Shown piece by piece: positions 7,801-16,957 of a stretch of 16,957 nucleotides of DNA. Source of the stretch: Gryganskiella cystojenkinii. Lineage: Eukaryota; Mortierellomycota; Mortierellomycetes; Mortierellales; Mortierellaceae. The stretch spans positions 4,694 through 21,650 of the forward strand of contig JAAAIG010000632.1 of the NCBI GenBank assembly GCA_015852425.1. The letters are read 5' to 3'. The stretch's first letter is position 1; every line of letters starts with the position of its first letter. The position numbers and the translations under genes are program-made. Below the pieces are notes generated by a model. The model had not been told where the DNA came from and did no database searches. It saw only the letters and a program-made list of their open reading frames with translations.

Positions 7801-9169
7801 ATCTTGAAACATTCTCCCTCCAGCAAAACACTTACCTCGCCTACAAGTTGGGGGTTCTCATAGGTCAGGTACTTGTGGAAAAGGCCAAAGAATGTCGTCA
7901 GATGGGTTACGAAGAACTCTGGGATATCGTGACAGTTCAAGTCGTAGTAGAGCTCGGTCAACAGATGCAGAGTTTCAAACACGACTTTGAGCTGAGGAAT
8001 GTTGTTTGCACTTTGCGAGATCATGTTATCTGTGGCCTATTAATTGAACGATTTGTTACAAAGTATCAGTATCTCGAATTACGTTACGGTTTGCAAGAAG
8101 AAAAAAAAATCCAGAAGGTTGACGATTTTGGCGACCCTTACCAAAAACACCTGGCGGTACGGCTCGCAAAAGCTCTCCAAGGCAATTTTGATCTCGGTAT
8201 AGAGGTTATCCGAGGGGTACAGGGGACGCCATCTATTTCACAGTCGTCCAAGCAATAAAAAGGTTAGCGTTTCCCAAACTTCGTTATGAATGCTCCGTTG
8301 TTCAGACTGGAATCCTGAACTGACCTTGAGAAGATAGAGTGAGCAGTCTGCAAAAGTCCATTGTTGGTTGCATAGTCGTTAGGGTTGAGTTTGCTGACTA
8401 GTTCCTACATAAAGGTGATAAAAACCGGATAAGTATTTAGGGCTACGGGTGTCCGCTTGTTCATGGATTGCAATGATAACCAATGCTGTCTTTCTTTCTT
8501 TTTTCCCGCTGCTTACTGGAACAAGACTCTGCCACTTTTGAGGATAGTCGCTTGAAGCAATCAAAGTAACAGCCTCCGAGAGCTGCAATTGAATCTTTGG
8601 CTCTGTGACAGTCATGACTTCCACGATCCTGGCTTTGATAGCCTCTCTGTCCGTGAGTGAAATGATGTTTTCATTTTCGTCATCGATCTATAAAGACGAA
8701 CAGACAGAGTCGTCAGTATTTTTGTTCTTTGGTGGAGCCTGGTCATCCCGGAGAGTATTGTCTGCAAGCCGATAAATTAAATCGACACGAACCATCCAGT
8801 GCTTGCGAACAAAGTTCTTGAACAAAAGCGCGGCAGGGAAACGAATAGAGAGGTCAAAGGTTTTTGTCGCAGTAAGCTGCAAGGCAAGCTGTCCATAGTT
8901 CTGGTTCTGTTCCAGTTTGGCCAAAAAGGTCTCGGCTATTAATTGTACAGGAGAGTGAGAGTTGCGTCAGATAAAAATTTGTCGGTTGGAGAGGCCACAA
9001 CAATGGTGGCAAAGCAAGCAAGTACAACGGCTTAAATGCTGCGCTAGGAATTGAAAACATGCTCTTTGGAGACAGTACCTTCCACACGAGTGGCGGGATC
9101 CAGAGTCTTTTTGAGATATTCTGACAGGACCGCCATGTTGGCGTTGTTGACCTCAATCATCTCTGCCAT
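4868..9169 (-). CDS. CSE1: Exportin-2 / importin-alpha re-exporter Cse1 (CAS)
   Basis: A karyopherin-beta that carries importin-alpha, with RanGTP, from nucleus back to cytoplasm. Coding exons, 5' to 3' on the minus strand: 9169-9079, 8935-8793, 8687-8517, 8404-8325, 8232-8142, 8036-7836, 7747-7583, 7485-7356, 7271-7006, 6909-6617, 6528-6413, 6325-6169, 6078-5861, 5777-5600, 5495-4868. All 14 joins are GT-AG and keep frame; the total is 2928 nt, 975 aa, close to human CAS (971) and yeast Cse1 (960). The N-terminal importin-beta-like segment covers about residues 28-105 with the FKNF-x-RKHW block; the signature EPIEYIRRDLEGSD is at residues 367-380, followed by TRRRA; the C-terminal CAS/CSE1 HEAT region runs to the end. 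The start at 9169 gives the expected N-terminal length; a longer frame upstream looks like leader. Identity is near certain; a few splice sites could shift by several bases. Confidence 0.96.
7272..7355 (-). other. Stop-free 84-nt intron within CSE1
   Basis: Between exons 8 and 9 the donor G|GTAAGC and acceptor TTTAG flank 84 nt, a multiple of three with no in-frame stop. Retention would insert 28 residues just before the conserved ELFEDEPIEYI block. Known Cse1 proteins have no such insert, so it is read as an intron. The other 13 CSE1 introns are either not multiples of three or contain an in-frame stop. Confidence 0.75.
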
Positions 9170-9177
9170 TATTACAG

Positions 9178-9320
9178 CTGCGTTGTGAGATCGGGTGGTG
9201 TGGATGCCAAAAAGAAAAAAAAGAAAAGTCAGTTGTCGGTTTCGCAAAGAAAACACGCGGCAAAAAGTGTTGCTGAATCGCGTCTTGAGGCTCAAGGCGA
9301 GGGGAAGCGTGGAGTCTTAC
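9178..9320 (-). other. Putative 5' UTR intron of CSE1
   Basis: Minus-strand GTAAGAC at 9320 and an ACGCAG acceptor ending at 9178 bound 143 nt with a CTGAC branch-like site followed by a pyrimidine-rich tract. Splicing would leave 8 nt of leader between the acceptor and the ATG at 9169. This is inferred from motifs alone. Confidence 0.45.
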
Positions 9321-10395
9321 GATAGGATGGATTGAATAGTCAGTTACTGAAGAGGGAGAATTCGAGTCGAATGAATAAACAGTGTGATGCGAGTCGAGTG
9401 CCGAGTCCAGAGTCCAGCAGGGAGGGCGGGAATACTGATTTCGAATTGAAGAGGGACAGACGCGCCATTGAAATGAAGATTGAAATGAAGTCTGCTTCTA
9501 CGTACAGGCTTCTTCTCAGGGACCGAGAAAAAAAATCAAAAAGCTCGGACAATAGTCCCTCCTGTACGTGAAAAACGCGTTTTCGACGTCACTTTTTCAC
9601 CTTTGTTTTTTGTCCGACAGAGAAGTGACGACGGATGGCCTTTTTTTGGTTTAGAGCTTCTCTTTTTCTCTTTTGGGCCGTGTGAAAACAATTCAATTCA
9701 TAAACCCAAGACAATTGAATAAGCAGAGCCGAACAGACAGCGCGAAGACCGTCAGGTCCCCCCTTCCCGCAGTTCCAATTGGATGTTCCCTCCGCCTCCT
9801 CGGGTTTATTTGTGGGTGTTTTCATCATGACTCTCGATCCCCATATTGAACCGTGACCGCGTTGGAAGCAAAAAGAAGGAAAAGTAACAAAGTTCAATCA
9901 TGCGGGGTTGTGGTGGATAATACGCTGTGCCTTCCTTCGCTCCTACTCTTCATTTCATCACGACTTTCCCTTTCTTCCTTTTCCTCTTAATCACCAAACA
10001 CTTCATCCACCCCACTCTCTCTAATTCATCCTCTCTTCAACCTAAACGTAAGCTGACTTCTTTGACTCTGCGCATCTTGTTTTTCGGGACCTGGAACTGG
10101 GACAGGACTAAAACAGACTTCAACGGACACTCGCTGTCGACACGGATCGTGCACGCAAGGAGAACATTCATCGTCTTCACAACAGATCCCTGATTTCTTC
10201 TTTTTCCTCATCTCATCTCTTCTTGATCCAGCCCATCAGTTTTTCTTCTGTAACTGTCAACAACAAAAAATATTCACCGTCAAGCACAAGGAGAAACAAA
10301 CAACAAAAAGAACACGCCTAGATTATCAGCCACCCTCAAGGCCCTCCAACCAACCTTCCCTGACTCGTCCACCTTTTAACAACCCCTCAGTAAGC
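9321..10395. promoter_or_regulatory. Divergent promoter region of CSE1 and the LARP1-like gene
   Basis: About 1.1 kb separates two divergently transcribed conserved genes. It includes AAAACGCGTTTT, a perfect 12-nt palindrome at 9572-9583 containing ACGCGT (the MluI cell-cycle box of yeasts), a CRE-like GACGTCAC at 9585-9592, and a cluster of GAGTC copies around 9364-9415. The half nearer the plus-strand gene (about 9927-10395) is strongly pyrimidine-rich on the plus strand, as in many fungal leaders. No clear TATA box was identified for either gene. Factor binding is inferred from motif identity only. Confidence 0.5.
10048..10390 (+). other. Possible 5' UTR intron of the LARP1-like gene
   Basis: GTAAGC at 10048 and a CCCCTCAG acceptor ending at 10390, with CTGAC at 10360-10364, could define a 343-nt leader intron ending 5 nt before the ATG. 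Supported by motifs only; the leader could equally be unspliced. Confidence 0.35.
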
Positions 10396-13208
10396 ATGGT
10401 CAGCACTACCGTCCCTGTGGAGTCCCACGATCTGAGTCATCAGGTCGAGGAACAGCACGCTAGCAACGGATCTGACGTCGCTGTTCACCGGTCCGCCGAG
10501 ACTACTTCCTCCACAGCAGAAAAAAAGACCTCTTCCGCACCAACAGTCAACTTTTGGAATGTGCGCAAGGAGACCATGAAGCCTAACGCCGAGGCCGAGG
10601 CCGAGAAGCGTGTCGAATCAGTCATTGAAAACATCAAGGAGGTCACCTTTGGTAAGTCAACACAAGGGAAGGAGAAAAGTCACCTTTTGTTGTGTGTTTG
10701 TTTGTTTACTGCTCCTCACACACATAACGGAAGAGCACGTTCTGACAATCTCTATTTTCATGCATCCTGACGTCTTTTCGATCCCCTCCTTTTTTCCCAA
10801 ACAGACGCTGACAGCAAAAAGGCGAAAAAGACCCAAAAGTCACAACAACCTGCGCTGGCTCTTGACGACACCAACGTCTGGCCTGATCCAAGCGCTTCTG
10901 CCGAGAAAGAGTCCAAGCACGATACTGCCATTGCCACTGCAGCACCAATCAACAAAAAAGACAAGGGCAGGTGGACTCAGGTCACCCCCAATATTACTCA
11001 TACGTCACCTGCCCCTGGAGCCAAAACCCATGACGTTCAAGCCCGTCGTACAAGAAACTCCGCTGGCTCTGAAGTTAACAAGGTTGCTGCGGCCAATGGC
11101 AGCTCAGAGTCCCAGCAGTCAAAGGGTGTTGCTGCCGAGGGCAGCTCTCATCGCCATGTTCGCCGTGCCTCCGTCCCCTCGATCTTTGATGTCGAACCTG
11201 TCCTGAACGGTGCCTCTTCGTCGACTCGCCCACAGCAAACTCGCCAGTACCAAGGTCGCGGACGTAAGTAAAAAGACTGGTGGACTAATGTGTTTGTTGT
11301 TCAAATGACGACCCTACTATGCTTCAGTGACTGAGTTCTGACTGAGACATCTTTTGCTCCGTTTTGGTTGTTCTAACATTAGGTGGTGGCAAGACCCATG
11401 GTTCTCGCCCCAACTACCGCGCTTCGATTGGCAATGTCGCAAACCTCTATCAAGGACCCGTTGATACCGAGGCCCTCAAGCCCTTTATCCTTCAGCAGAT
11501 GGAATATTACTTTTCGGTCGAGAACTTGTGCAAGGACGTCTTTATGCGCACGCAAATGGATACCGAGGGCTATGTTCCTTTGTCTTTGGTCGCCAACTTT
11601 AACCGCGTCAAGAGCTTGACCACAGATCATGCCTTGATCAAAGAGACCATTAAGAGCAGCAAGGAGATCGAGCTCAAAGGCGACAACATTCGCAAGAAGG
11701 GCGATTGGGCCACCTGGATCTTCCGCAAGGACGATGGATCGATCCCCTTCCAGGCCACCCGCTCCTCTTTTGTGCCTCCCGTTCGCAGCCCACACCCTGT
11801 CTTTATCACTGCCTCGTCACCAACAAAGTCATCAAACACTGCGGAAGATGACTGGCATGTGAAGCAGACCAAAGTTAAGAAGCGTGCCTCGATTGCCCAC
11901 CCCACCCCTGTTTCTCAGACCAAGGCCGCTACCCCCTCTGGCGATGACGATGATGAGGTTTTCCAATTTGACGACGATACTCTTCTCGGCAGCACACGCA
12001 CCGGCACTGTCCAAAAGTACTACGTCAGTGACGAGGAGGATGAGGACGAGGACGAGTTTGATGATGATACCGTTGCCAAGATCTTGATTGTCACGCAAAA
12101 GAAGCGTGACCGTACTCACGGATCCTTTGAGCGCAAGTCCATGCACGACGACATCAACGACATGATCAACGAGGGCCTCTACCACTACGAACACGATCTC
12201 CAGAAGAAGCGCAACAACCAGAGCAACAGCCGTCGCGGAAGTCTCGCTCATTCGCACAAAAAGGTTGAGATGATCTCGGAGGAGCAATTTGCTGCCTTGA
12301 CCGGATCTCACCCCCGCAACAGCTTGAGCTCAAGCTTTAACCTCAGCCAGGCTGCCTCAGCCGCCGCCGCCGGTTCAAGCAAGCGCGGAGGCAAGGGCAA
12401 GAAGAACAGCGCTCCTCGTTTCTACCCCTTGAAGGGCGCCAAGGGCGACAAGGGCGAAAAACTCGACTCTCGTCAGCATCATGCCCAGGCGCCTGTCGGA
12501 TGGGTTTTGGGCGATCAGCCTTTCCTTCAGTCGGACCTTCCTCCTCAGTCGATCGGCAACTCTCCAGCGGGTATGTCGATGGGATCTTACGCCGAGGCTT
12601 CGCTGTTGTCGACCTCCTTGGAGGCTCCTCATTCGTTCCCTGCTTTCCAGCACCCCTCGCACGAACTCTTGCACGAGAACGGATTCATCCAGCACAAATA
12701 TTACAAATACCACTTCAAGGCCCTCAAAGAGCGCAAGCGTCAGGGTGCTGGTCACTCTCAGGAAATGAACACCTTGTTCCGTTTCTGGTCCCACTTCTTA
12801 CGTGACAACTTTAACAAGAAGATGTATGCTGAATTCAAGCGTCTTGCGGTCGAGGATGCGAACGCAAACTACCGTTATGGTCTCGAGTGTCTGTTCCGAT
12901 TCTACTCTTACGGTCTGGAGAAGAAGTTCCGCCAGGATCTTTTCTTGGATTTCGAAGCCTTGACGTACTCTGATTTCGAGAATGGACACATGTACGGCTT
13001 GGAGAAGTTCTGGGCTTACCTCTACTACCGCAAGGACAAGTCCCGTCGCAAGTTGGATGTCATGGCCGAGTTGAAGCCCTTGTTGGAACAGTACAAGAGT
13101 ATTGACGATTTCAAGAGCGCACACGGAAACAACTCGAACCCTCCTTCGAACAACTACACGGTGCCTCATCACGTCTCGGGACAATCGACCCCTATTGCTG
13201 CTCATTAA
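10396..13208 (+). CDS. LARP1-like La-related RNA-binding protein with DM15 region
   Basis: Coding exons 10396-10651, 10805-11263 and 11383-13208, with introns of 153 nt (GTAAGT...AAACAG) and 119 nt (GTAAGT...CTAACATTAG); total 2541 nt, 846 aa. The N-terminus carries the VNFWNVRKE motif typical of fungal LARP1 relatives and a low-complexity Ala/Ser/Lys region with VWPDP and GRWTQV. The La motif spans about residues 268-350 ([15 protein letters not shown]...LCKDVF) and would bind RNA 3' ends such as poly(A). An acidic Asp/Glu stretch lies at about 424-468. [10 protein letters not shown] and [13 protein letters not shown] lead into the DM15 region (about 666-815), with helical repeats containing [24 protein letters not shown] and YGLEKFW. 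In human LARP1 this region binds the cap and first bases of 5'-TOP mRNAs. A cytoplasmic role in mRNA stability and translation is expected by homology. Yeast Sro9 and Slf1 share the La motif but lack DM15, so this is closer to metazoan LARP1. Confidence 0.94.
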
Positions 13209-13479
13209 GTAAGAAAAAAATAGCAAGTTCTGGGATCGTTTTAGAGAGATGCCTTCCTCTTTGGTAATCGCACCATTTCTCCCTGAACACCCGCCGACAC
13301 CACCTTATTTATCATAGAAAAACACAACACATATCTGTATAGCTTCACCTTTTTTTCTTTTTTTTTAGCCTCCACCCTTTTTTTGCAACAACCCTTACTT
13401 TTTTGTTTTTTGCTCGTTTTCTCTCTCTTTCACTCCCGACTCTGACCGATCAATCGGTTGTAACATAATCATACACAAT

Positions 13480-13485
13480 AATAAA
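13480..13485 (+). terminator. AATAAA poly(A) signal of the LARP1-like gene
   Basis: AATAAA lies 272 nt downstream of the LARP1-like stop codon, after a T/C-rich 3' UTR-like stretch and before the convergent coiled-coil gene ends at 13574. It is the best candidate end signal in the gap, but AT-rich sequence makes chance matches common. A short perfect hairpin, ACCGAT-CA-ATCGGT, lies just upstream. Confidence 0.4.
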
Positions 13486-13573
13486 AAAACACAAGAGACC
13501 GTCCAGCGTAACACATAACTCGAATCAGAATACCAATTCTTGGGAACAATGTTTAAGGGATCCCATGGTGTCT

Positions 13574-14044
13574 TTAATCATTTTTTGCACCTGGCTTATC
13601 ATCACTAAAGCAAAGAAGCAAACGGTCGTCTTCGCGAAACGTGATCACGTCGTACAATAACATGAGAAAGCCCGCTGGGAGACAGGCCATGGCAATTCTC
13701 TCCTTGCTTTTCTGAGCCCTTTTTAGGGCCAGGGTCAATGTCTCGATCACTTGGAGCCCGTTCTTTAGGGCGGACGAATTCTTGCATATGATCTCTTCCT
13801 TCTCCTTGAGCTTGATCAGGGCCTCTTCGAGGTCCAGCTCGGCCTTTTTCTTGTCTGATTCTGACTTCTTGAGGGCCAGCTCGGCCTTTTCTTTGCCTTC
13901 ACGAGCTAATTTTGCCTGCTTTTCCAAATTGTCCATGTGATCCTGTAACGTGTTCACAGCTTTAGAGATTTGTTGCTTTGACTCCATGGTCACGTCATCG
14001 ACGACACCGTTCTCGATCATCTTGACTTCTTCAATTTTCATCAT
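13574..14044 (-). CDS. Coiled-coil protein with C-terminal hydrophobic segment
   Basis: A single-exon 156-aa protein of unrecognised family. Residues about 20-115 are rich in Lys, Glu, Leu and Ala in a heptad-like pattern predicting a long coiled coil. Within it a 42-nt period (14 residues, two heptads) repeats a KAEL core at residues about 53-56 and 67-70; the underlying 15-nt DNA match suggests a recent internal duplication. Residues 117-136 are hydrophobic with a Pro-Ala-Gly break and one Asp, followed by a 20-residue charged tail; this could be a tail anchor or an amphipathic membrane-binding helix. The gene starts with two consecutive Met codons and is preceded by a TATA-like site. It converges on the LARP1-like gene with about 365 nt between stops. 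Dimerisation and membrane association are inferences. Confidence 0.65.
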   Translation of the reverse strand: MMKIEEVKMIENGVVDDVTMESKQQISKAVNTLQDHMDNLEKQAKLAREGKEKAELALKKSESDKKKAELDLEEALIKLKEKEEIICKNSSALKNGLQVIETLTLALKRAQKSKERIAMACLPAGFLMLLYDVITFREDDRLLLCFSDDKPGAKND

Positions 14045-14106
14045 GTTTTAGGAGTTTTTTTTCTTTGGAAAGAGAAACAGGCTCAAGGCAGGGAGGAGGA
14101 GAAGGG

Positions 14107-14113
14107 TAATATA
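14107..14113 (-). promoter_or_regulatory. TATA-like site for the coiled-coil gene
   Basis: TATATTA on the minus strand lies about 65 nt upstream of the start codon at 14044, followed by a pyrimidine-rich leader (CTTCTCCTCCTCCC). The arrangement fits a small TATA-driven gene. Confidence 0.4.
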
Positions 14114-15425
14114 CAGCCAGTATGAAGAGTGCAGAAAGAGGTTAGAAAAATAAAAAAAAAGAGTTTAATGATGCCGTTTTCTACTTTTCTGTCCTTAGGT
14201 CGTGTTCCCCATAACCATCAACGGGCCGGGATTATCCAGCATGGGGAAGAGCAAAAACATCAATGTTCCCAAGCGAACTGTTCTTTTTTTCTACCTCTTT
14301 CTTTTACGAAGACAGTGCCAGACTAACAGGGAAAAGTCGAATGCCAAGACTCTGTTGCGGTGGGCAAATAGGTGAAATCGGAATGACGAAGAGTCGCGTG
14401 TGTCTCCGTGTCAAATTTACGCCACCAATTTTCTAATTTTTGCTTTTAAGGTTCAGGCAGATTTCGGACTCGATTTCATCTGCGGAAGCAACGCACGATT
14501 AGCTGTTGGCACATTTGCTTCTTGACTGCTTTCTTGGCAAGTGTTGTTGAAGAGTTGTGGCAACAGTCAATCGGTCCGAGGGGCGTGGGAGCGACTAAAA
14601 ATTAAAATCGAATTCGATTAAAAAGATCAATTGACCGATTGACCCGATCTACAGATTTAACACTGTCAACAAAACAAACAGAAAAAAAGAAAAAAAAAAT
14701 CCACGTGCCAAGAGGCGCAATAATTCGCGCCTCACCTCTCAGCTCTCCTCTTCGTTCCCTCTTGCCTTACCATATCACTTCACCATCTTGATTAATGCAG
14801 AACATCGAATACTCTACTGGAAAGCACCTCAATATTTTTGTAAAGCAGTTTTAATAAATAACCACAAACTATATATTCTTTGAAAAAACTTTTAGTTGAC
14901 GGAAAAGATGGCATGATTCACCAGAGTCTGACATTTGGCTTAACCAAAAAGTTAGTATGACAAGGTTTACGGGCGAAAAGTGTTTGGATCGAGCGACTAA
15001 GAAATTTTAGCCAGTTACAACCACTAAACATGCACGCCCCCGTGTCCTTCCATCACCAACTCTATTTCACTGATGTGAGCCTGGAACATGTCACCAGTAA
15101 TATTATTGACTGCTTGTTCGCCCTCGCTGTTTCTTCGTGTTGACCGTCGGGCTCAATTGTGGAAGATTCTCTTCAGAAACAATAACAAACAACAACAGTA
15201 GCCCATGGACTTTTGATCTGTAGCCACGCTCATCTCCACAAAGTGCAACGGAATGGCCACTGCCTTCGCCCACAATGATTTAAACTGACCCCTCCTCCCT
15301 TCGCTTGCTGCCGATCCCCCCCTCGCCACTTCAATGGTACATTCCTCGCGGCGGCCACTTCTTTCTCTCCTGCACACTCACTACTGTCACCATTTAGTCT
15401 ACCTCACAGCTCAGCCGCCACCACC
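14114..15425. other. Intergenic region with short palindromes
   Basis: No gene is supported here. The stretch holds an 11-nt inverted repeat (14566-14576 with 14633-14643), a 14-nt palindrome between its arms, a CACGTG E-box at 14702-14707, and a 7-nt inverted repeat GAGGCGC/GCGCCTC (14712-14718, 14727-14733). The last 150 nt are pyrimidine-rich on the plus strand and probably form the promoter and leader of the ferric-reductase-like gene. The short open frame at 14129-14326 shows no coding character. Confidence 0.5.
14566..14643. repeat. 11-nt inverted repeat enclosing a 14-nt palindrome
   Basis: GTCAATCGGTC at 14566-14576 is matched by its reverse complement at 14633-14643. Between the arms, AATCGAATTCGATT at 14606-14619 is a perfect palindrome. 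The two symmetry centres differ by 8 nt, so this is not one simple cruciform. It could be a protein-binding cluster or chance in AT-rich DNA. Confidence 0.55.
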
Positions 15426-16900
15426 ATGACTTACGTTCACATCGGCCTCTCTGCTTTTTGCATATCGTTGATGATCGCCTGGACTTTTGTGGACTATTAT
15501 ATTTTATGGTACAAGCCAGTGAAGCCAATCTCTGAGTGGACTGGATCCGACACCTACTGGTCGCATTTCTGTCTCTTTCCAGTTCTCATCGGCCACCTCG
15601 CTACCATCTGGGGAAGTTACTACCGGACAGGTCGGCAATGGCGAAACTACATCACTAATGTCAATATTCCTCCAAAAGATCGAGAACCGATCCCTTTCAT
15701 GGACCGTCACTCATACTTCGGTTACAAGAACAGGACCTGGTACCTCACGGGGTCGATTGTGTTTTTAAACCTTTATTGGTTTTCCATCGCCATGACACTG
15801 AGTCGGGATCCTGCCAATGGGTCACTTGAGTACCTCAAGGCCATCGGAATCGGTGGCGCACAGGCGACTCTGCTAAACACATCAATCATCCTGTTTTTGG
15901 TAATACGTCGGTCCATTCTGCAGAATCTGGGTTTCACCTATCAAGACTTGATCCCTGTTCACCGATGGCTTGGATTTGCCATGTTGTTTTGGGCTTCCCT
16001 TCATGGACTCTGTGAGGTGACGGCAAATGCAATGTTGGATACTTTTTGGACCAACTTTGCATTCACGGACAAGACGGACGGTATCATTTATATTCCTGGA
16101 GTGTTTGCATGGGTGAGTTATTCTTTTTTTTTAATACTGACAGCCAAAGGAAACGCTAAATTAAACTTCTGCATCACACTCCTCTATTGGCTATTGTTTT
16201 CCAGGTTGCGCTCGTTTTCCTCTCATTCTTTGCCCTCCCTCAGTTCCGTCGCAAAGTCTTCCCTATTTTCATCTATATTCATCGGGTCGCAACATTCATG
16301 TTTTTCTTTGGAATCCTCTTCCATTTCCCAACTGCTATCCTATGGTATTACATGTAAGTTCTTTGCTTCCCAAATGTCATTCACTTTACTTTACCTTATT
16401 TTTTTTTTATTCTTTTTATACGGTATGATTATCTGCATCTCCCATCAACACCAACGGCCGCTTTGCTTCCAACAGGTTCCCGAGCTTTATGCTTCTGCTC
16501 ATTGACCGCTTCGTGCCGAGAATCATGATGGCGCGTACCATCCAACCTCTGGCGACTTGCACCTACCATGCCGAGGCCGAAATCATGAGCATGAAACTGA
16601 TTTCGCCCGAGCCCATAAAGCCATACTTTCCCGGTGACTACATCACGGTCCAGATCCCAGGTTTGGGTCATCTCCACCACCCATTCACTATAGCTTCTTA
16701 CTGGCCAGAGGATCCTTGTTCAATAACAATCCACATGAGAGTCTCGCGGTCAGCGAAAGGCAAGAGCTGGACAAATGATTTGGCGAGACTTTGTGGTCGC
16801 TCCGCGCAGAACAGTCTTCAGGTTCTGGTTAATCTGAATGGTGTCTTTGGCGACAAGCGACATGATGCACTCAAGTCAGAAGTCTTGATCATTTTTGCCG
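15426..16900 (+). CDS. Ferric reductase / NADPH oxidase-family flavocytochrome, 5' part
   Basis: A membrane enzyme moving electrons from NAD(P)H via FAD and two haems across the membrane, typically to reduce Fe(III) or Cu(II) for uptake, or O2 in NOX members. Coding exons 15426-16112, 16205-16353 and 16476-16900 (introns 92 and 122 nt, GT-AG); a third intron starts at 16901 (GTTAGT) and runs off the window, so 420 residues are seen. About seven hydrophobic segments are visible. Haem ligands: H179 and H193 (H-x13-H, in VHRWLGF...LHG) and H255 and H269 (H-x13-H). The flavin motif HPFT is at 347-350, preceded by PYFPGDYITVQIP; the open end at LIIFAG is where the NAD(P)H-binding GG motif should begin. 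The start has GCCGCCACCACC before ATG, a strong initiation context. The domain order fits FRE-type reductases better than NOX, but substrate cannot be read from sequence. No iron-responsive GATA site was identified upstream. Confidence 0.9.
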
Positions 16901-16957
16901 GTTAGTATTTTTTTTCCAGGTCATTTCCAGGTTTTCTTTTGAGCGAAATAACCAACG
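16901..16957 (+). other. Start of the third intron of the ferric-reductase-like gene
   Basis: The coding sequence ends at GCC G|GTTAGT. The remaining 57 nt contain two TTCCAG acceptor-like sites, but reading from them gives a stop or no NAD(P)H-binding motif, so the true acceptor probably lies beyond the window. Confidence 0.6.

Noticed and set aside
9927..10193. 88-codon plus-strand open frame upstream of the LARP1-like gene
   Set aside because: It lies in the pyrimidine-rich leader, has composition driven by CT tracts and shows no family resemblance.
11832..12311. Long antisense frame inside the LARP1-like gene
   Set aside because: Its Val/Leu-rich translation is the reverse of acidic GA-rich codons; the sense frame has clear La and DM15 domains.
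15426..16505. Continuous 359-codon reading of the ferric-reductase-like gene through 16113
   Set aside because: It reads through two GT-AG introns and loses the second H-x13-H haem pair; splicing restores this pair and the FAD motif.

Overview
The window looks like nuclear DNA of an early-diverging filamentous fungus, most likely Mortierellomycota or a related Mucoromycota lineage. The evidence is short spliceosomal introns (about 80-150 nt) with GTAAGT-like donors, CTAAC/CTGAC-like branch points and pyrimidine-TAG/CAG acceptors; an exportin Cse1 with many introns; and a LARP1-type La protein that keeps the C-terminal DM15 region, which the Saccharomyces homologues Sro9 and Slf1 lack. The phylum is an inference. 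The window opens with a 13-G run that may be a contig edge or sequencing artefact.

Region 1 (about 1-4860) looks like accessory DNA. It holds a decayed multi-C2H2 zinc-finger gene (about 673-1970), a 93-aa secreted peptide with 14 cysteines (minus strand, 2280-2561), and, divergent from it, a 71-aa predicted secreted protein whose mature part resembles the Ig-like repeats of bacterial surface adhesins (plus strand, 3440-3655). Between these two lie a duplicated TATA/CCAAT element and a roughly 37-nt tandem repeat. The stretch 3712-4867 has no gene I can support.

Region 2 (4868-13208) is a conserved housekeeping block. Exportin-2/Cse1 is on the minus strand in 15 coding exons (975 aa, reconstructed in frame), and an 846-aa LARP1-like La protein is on the plus strand in 3 coding exons. 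They diverge from a shared promoter region of about 1.1 kb. Cse1 returns importin-alpha to the cytoplasm; LARP1 proteins bind mRNA and control translation or stability of ribosomal-protein messages. Both are growth-linked functions, but a direct link between the two genes is not shown.

Region 3 (13209-16957) contains a 156-aa coiled-coil protein with a hydrophobic C-terminal stretch (minus strand), a 1.4-kb intergenic region with several short palindromes, and the 5' part (420 aa) of a ferric-reductase/NADPH-oxidase-family membrane flavocytochrome (plus strand). It has both H-x13-H haem pairs and the HPFT flavin motif, and runs off the window inside its third intron.

No single multi-gene new system is evident. 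The least ordinary items are the 14-Cys peptide with paired CxxxC motifs joined to a knottin-like spacing, and the bacterial-type Ig-like fragment in a small secreted fungal protein.
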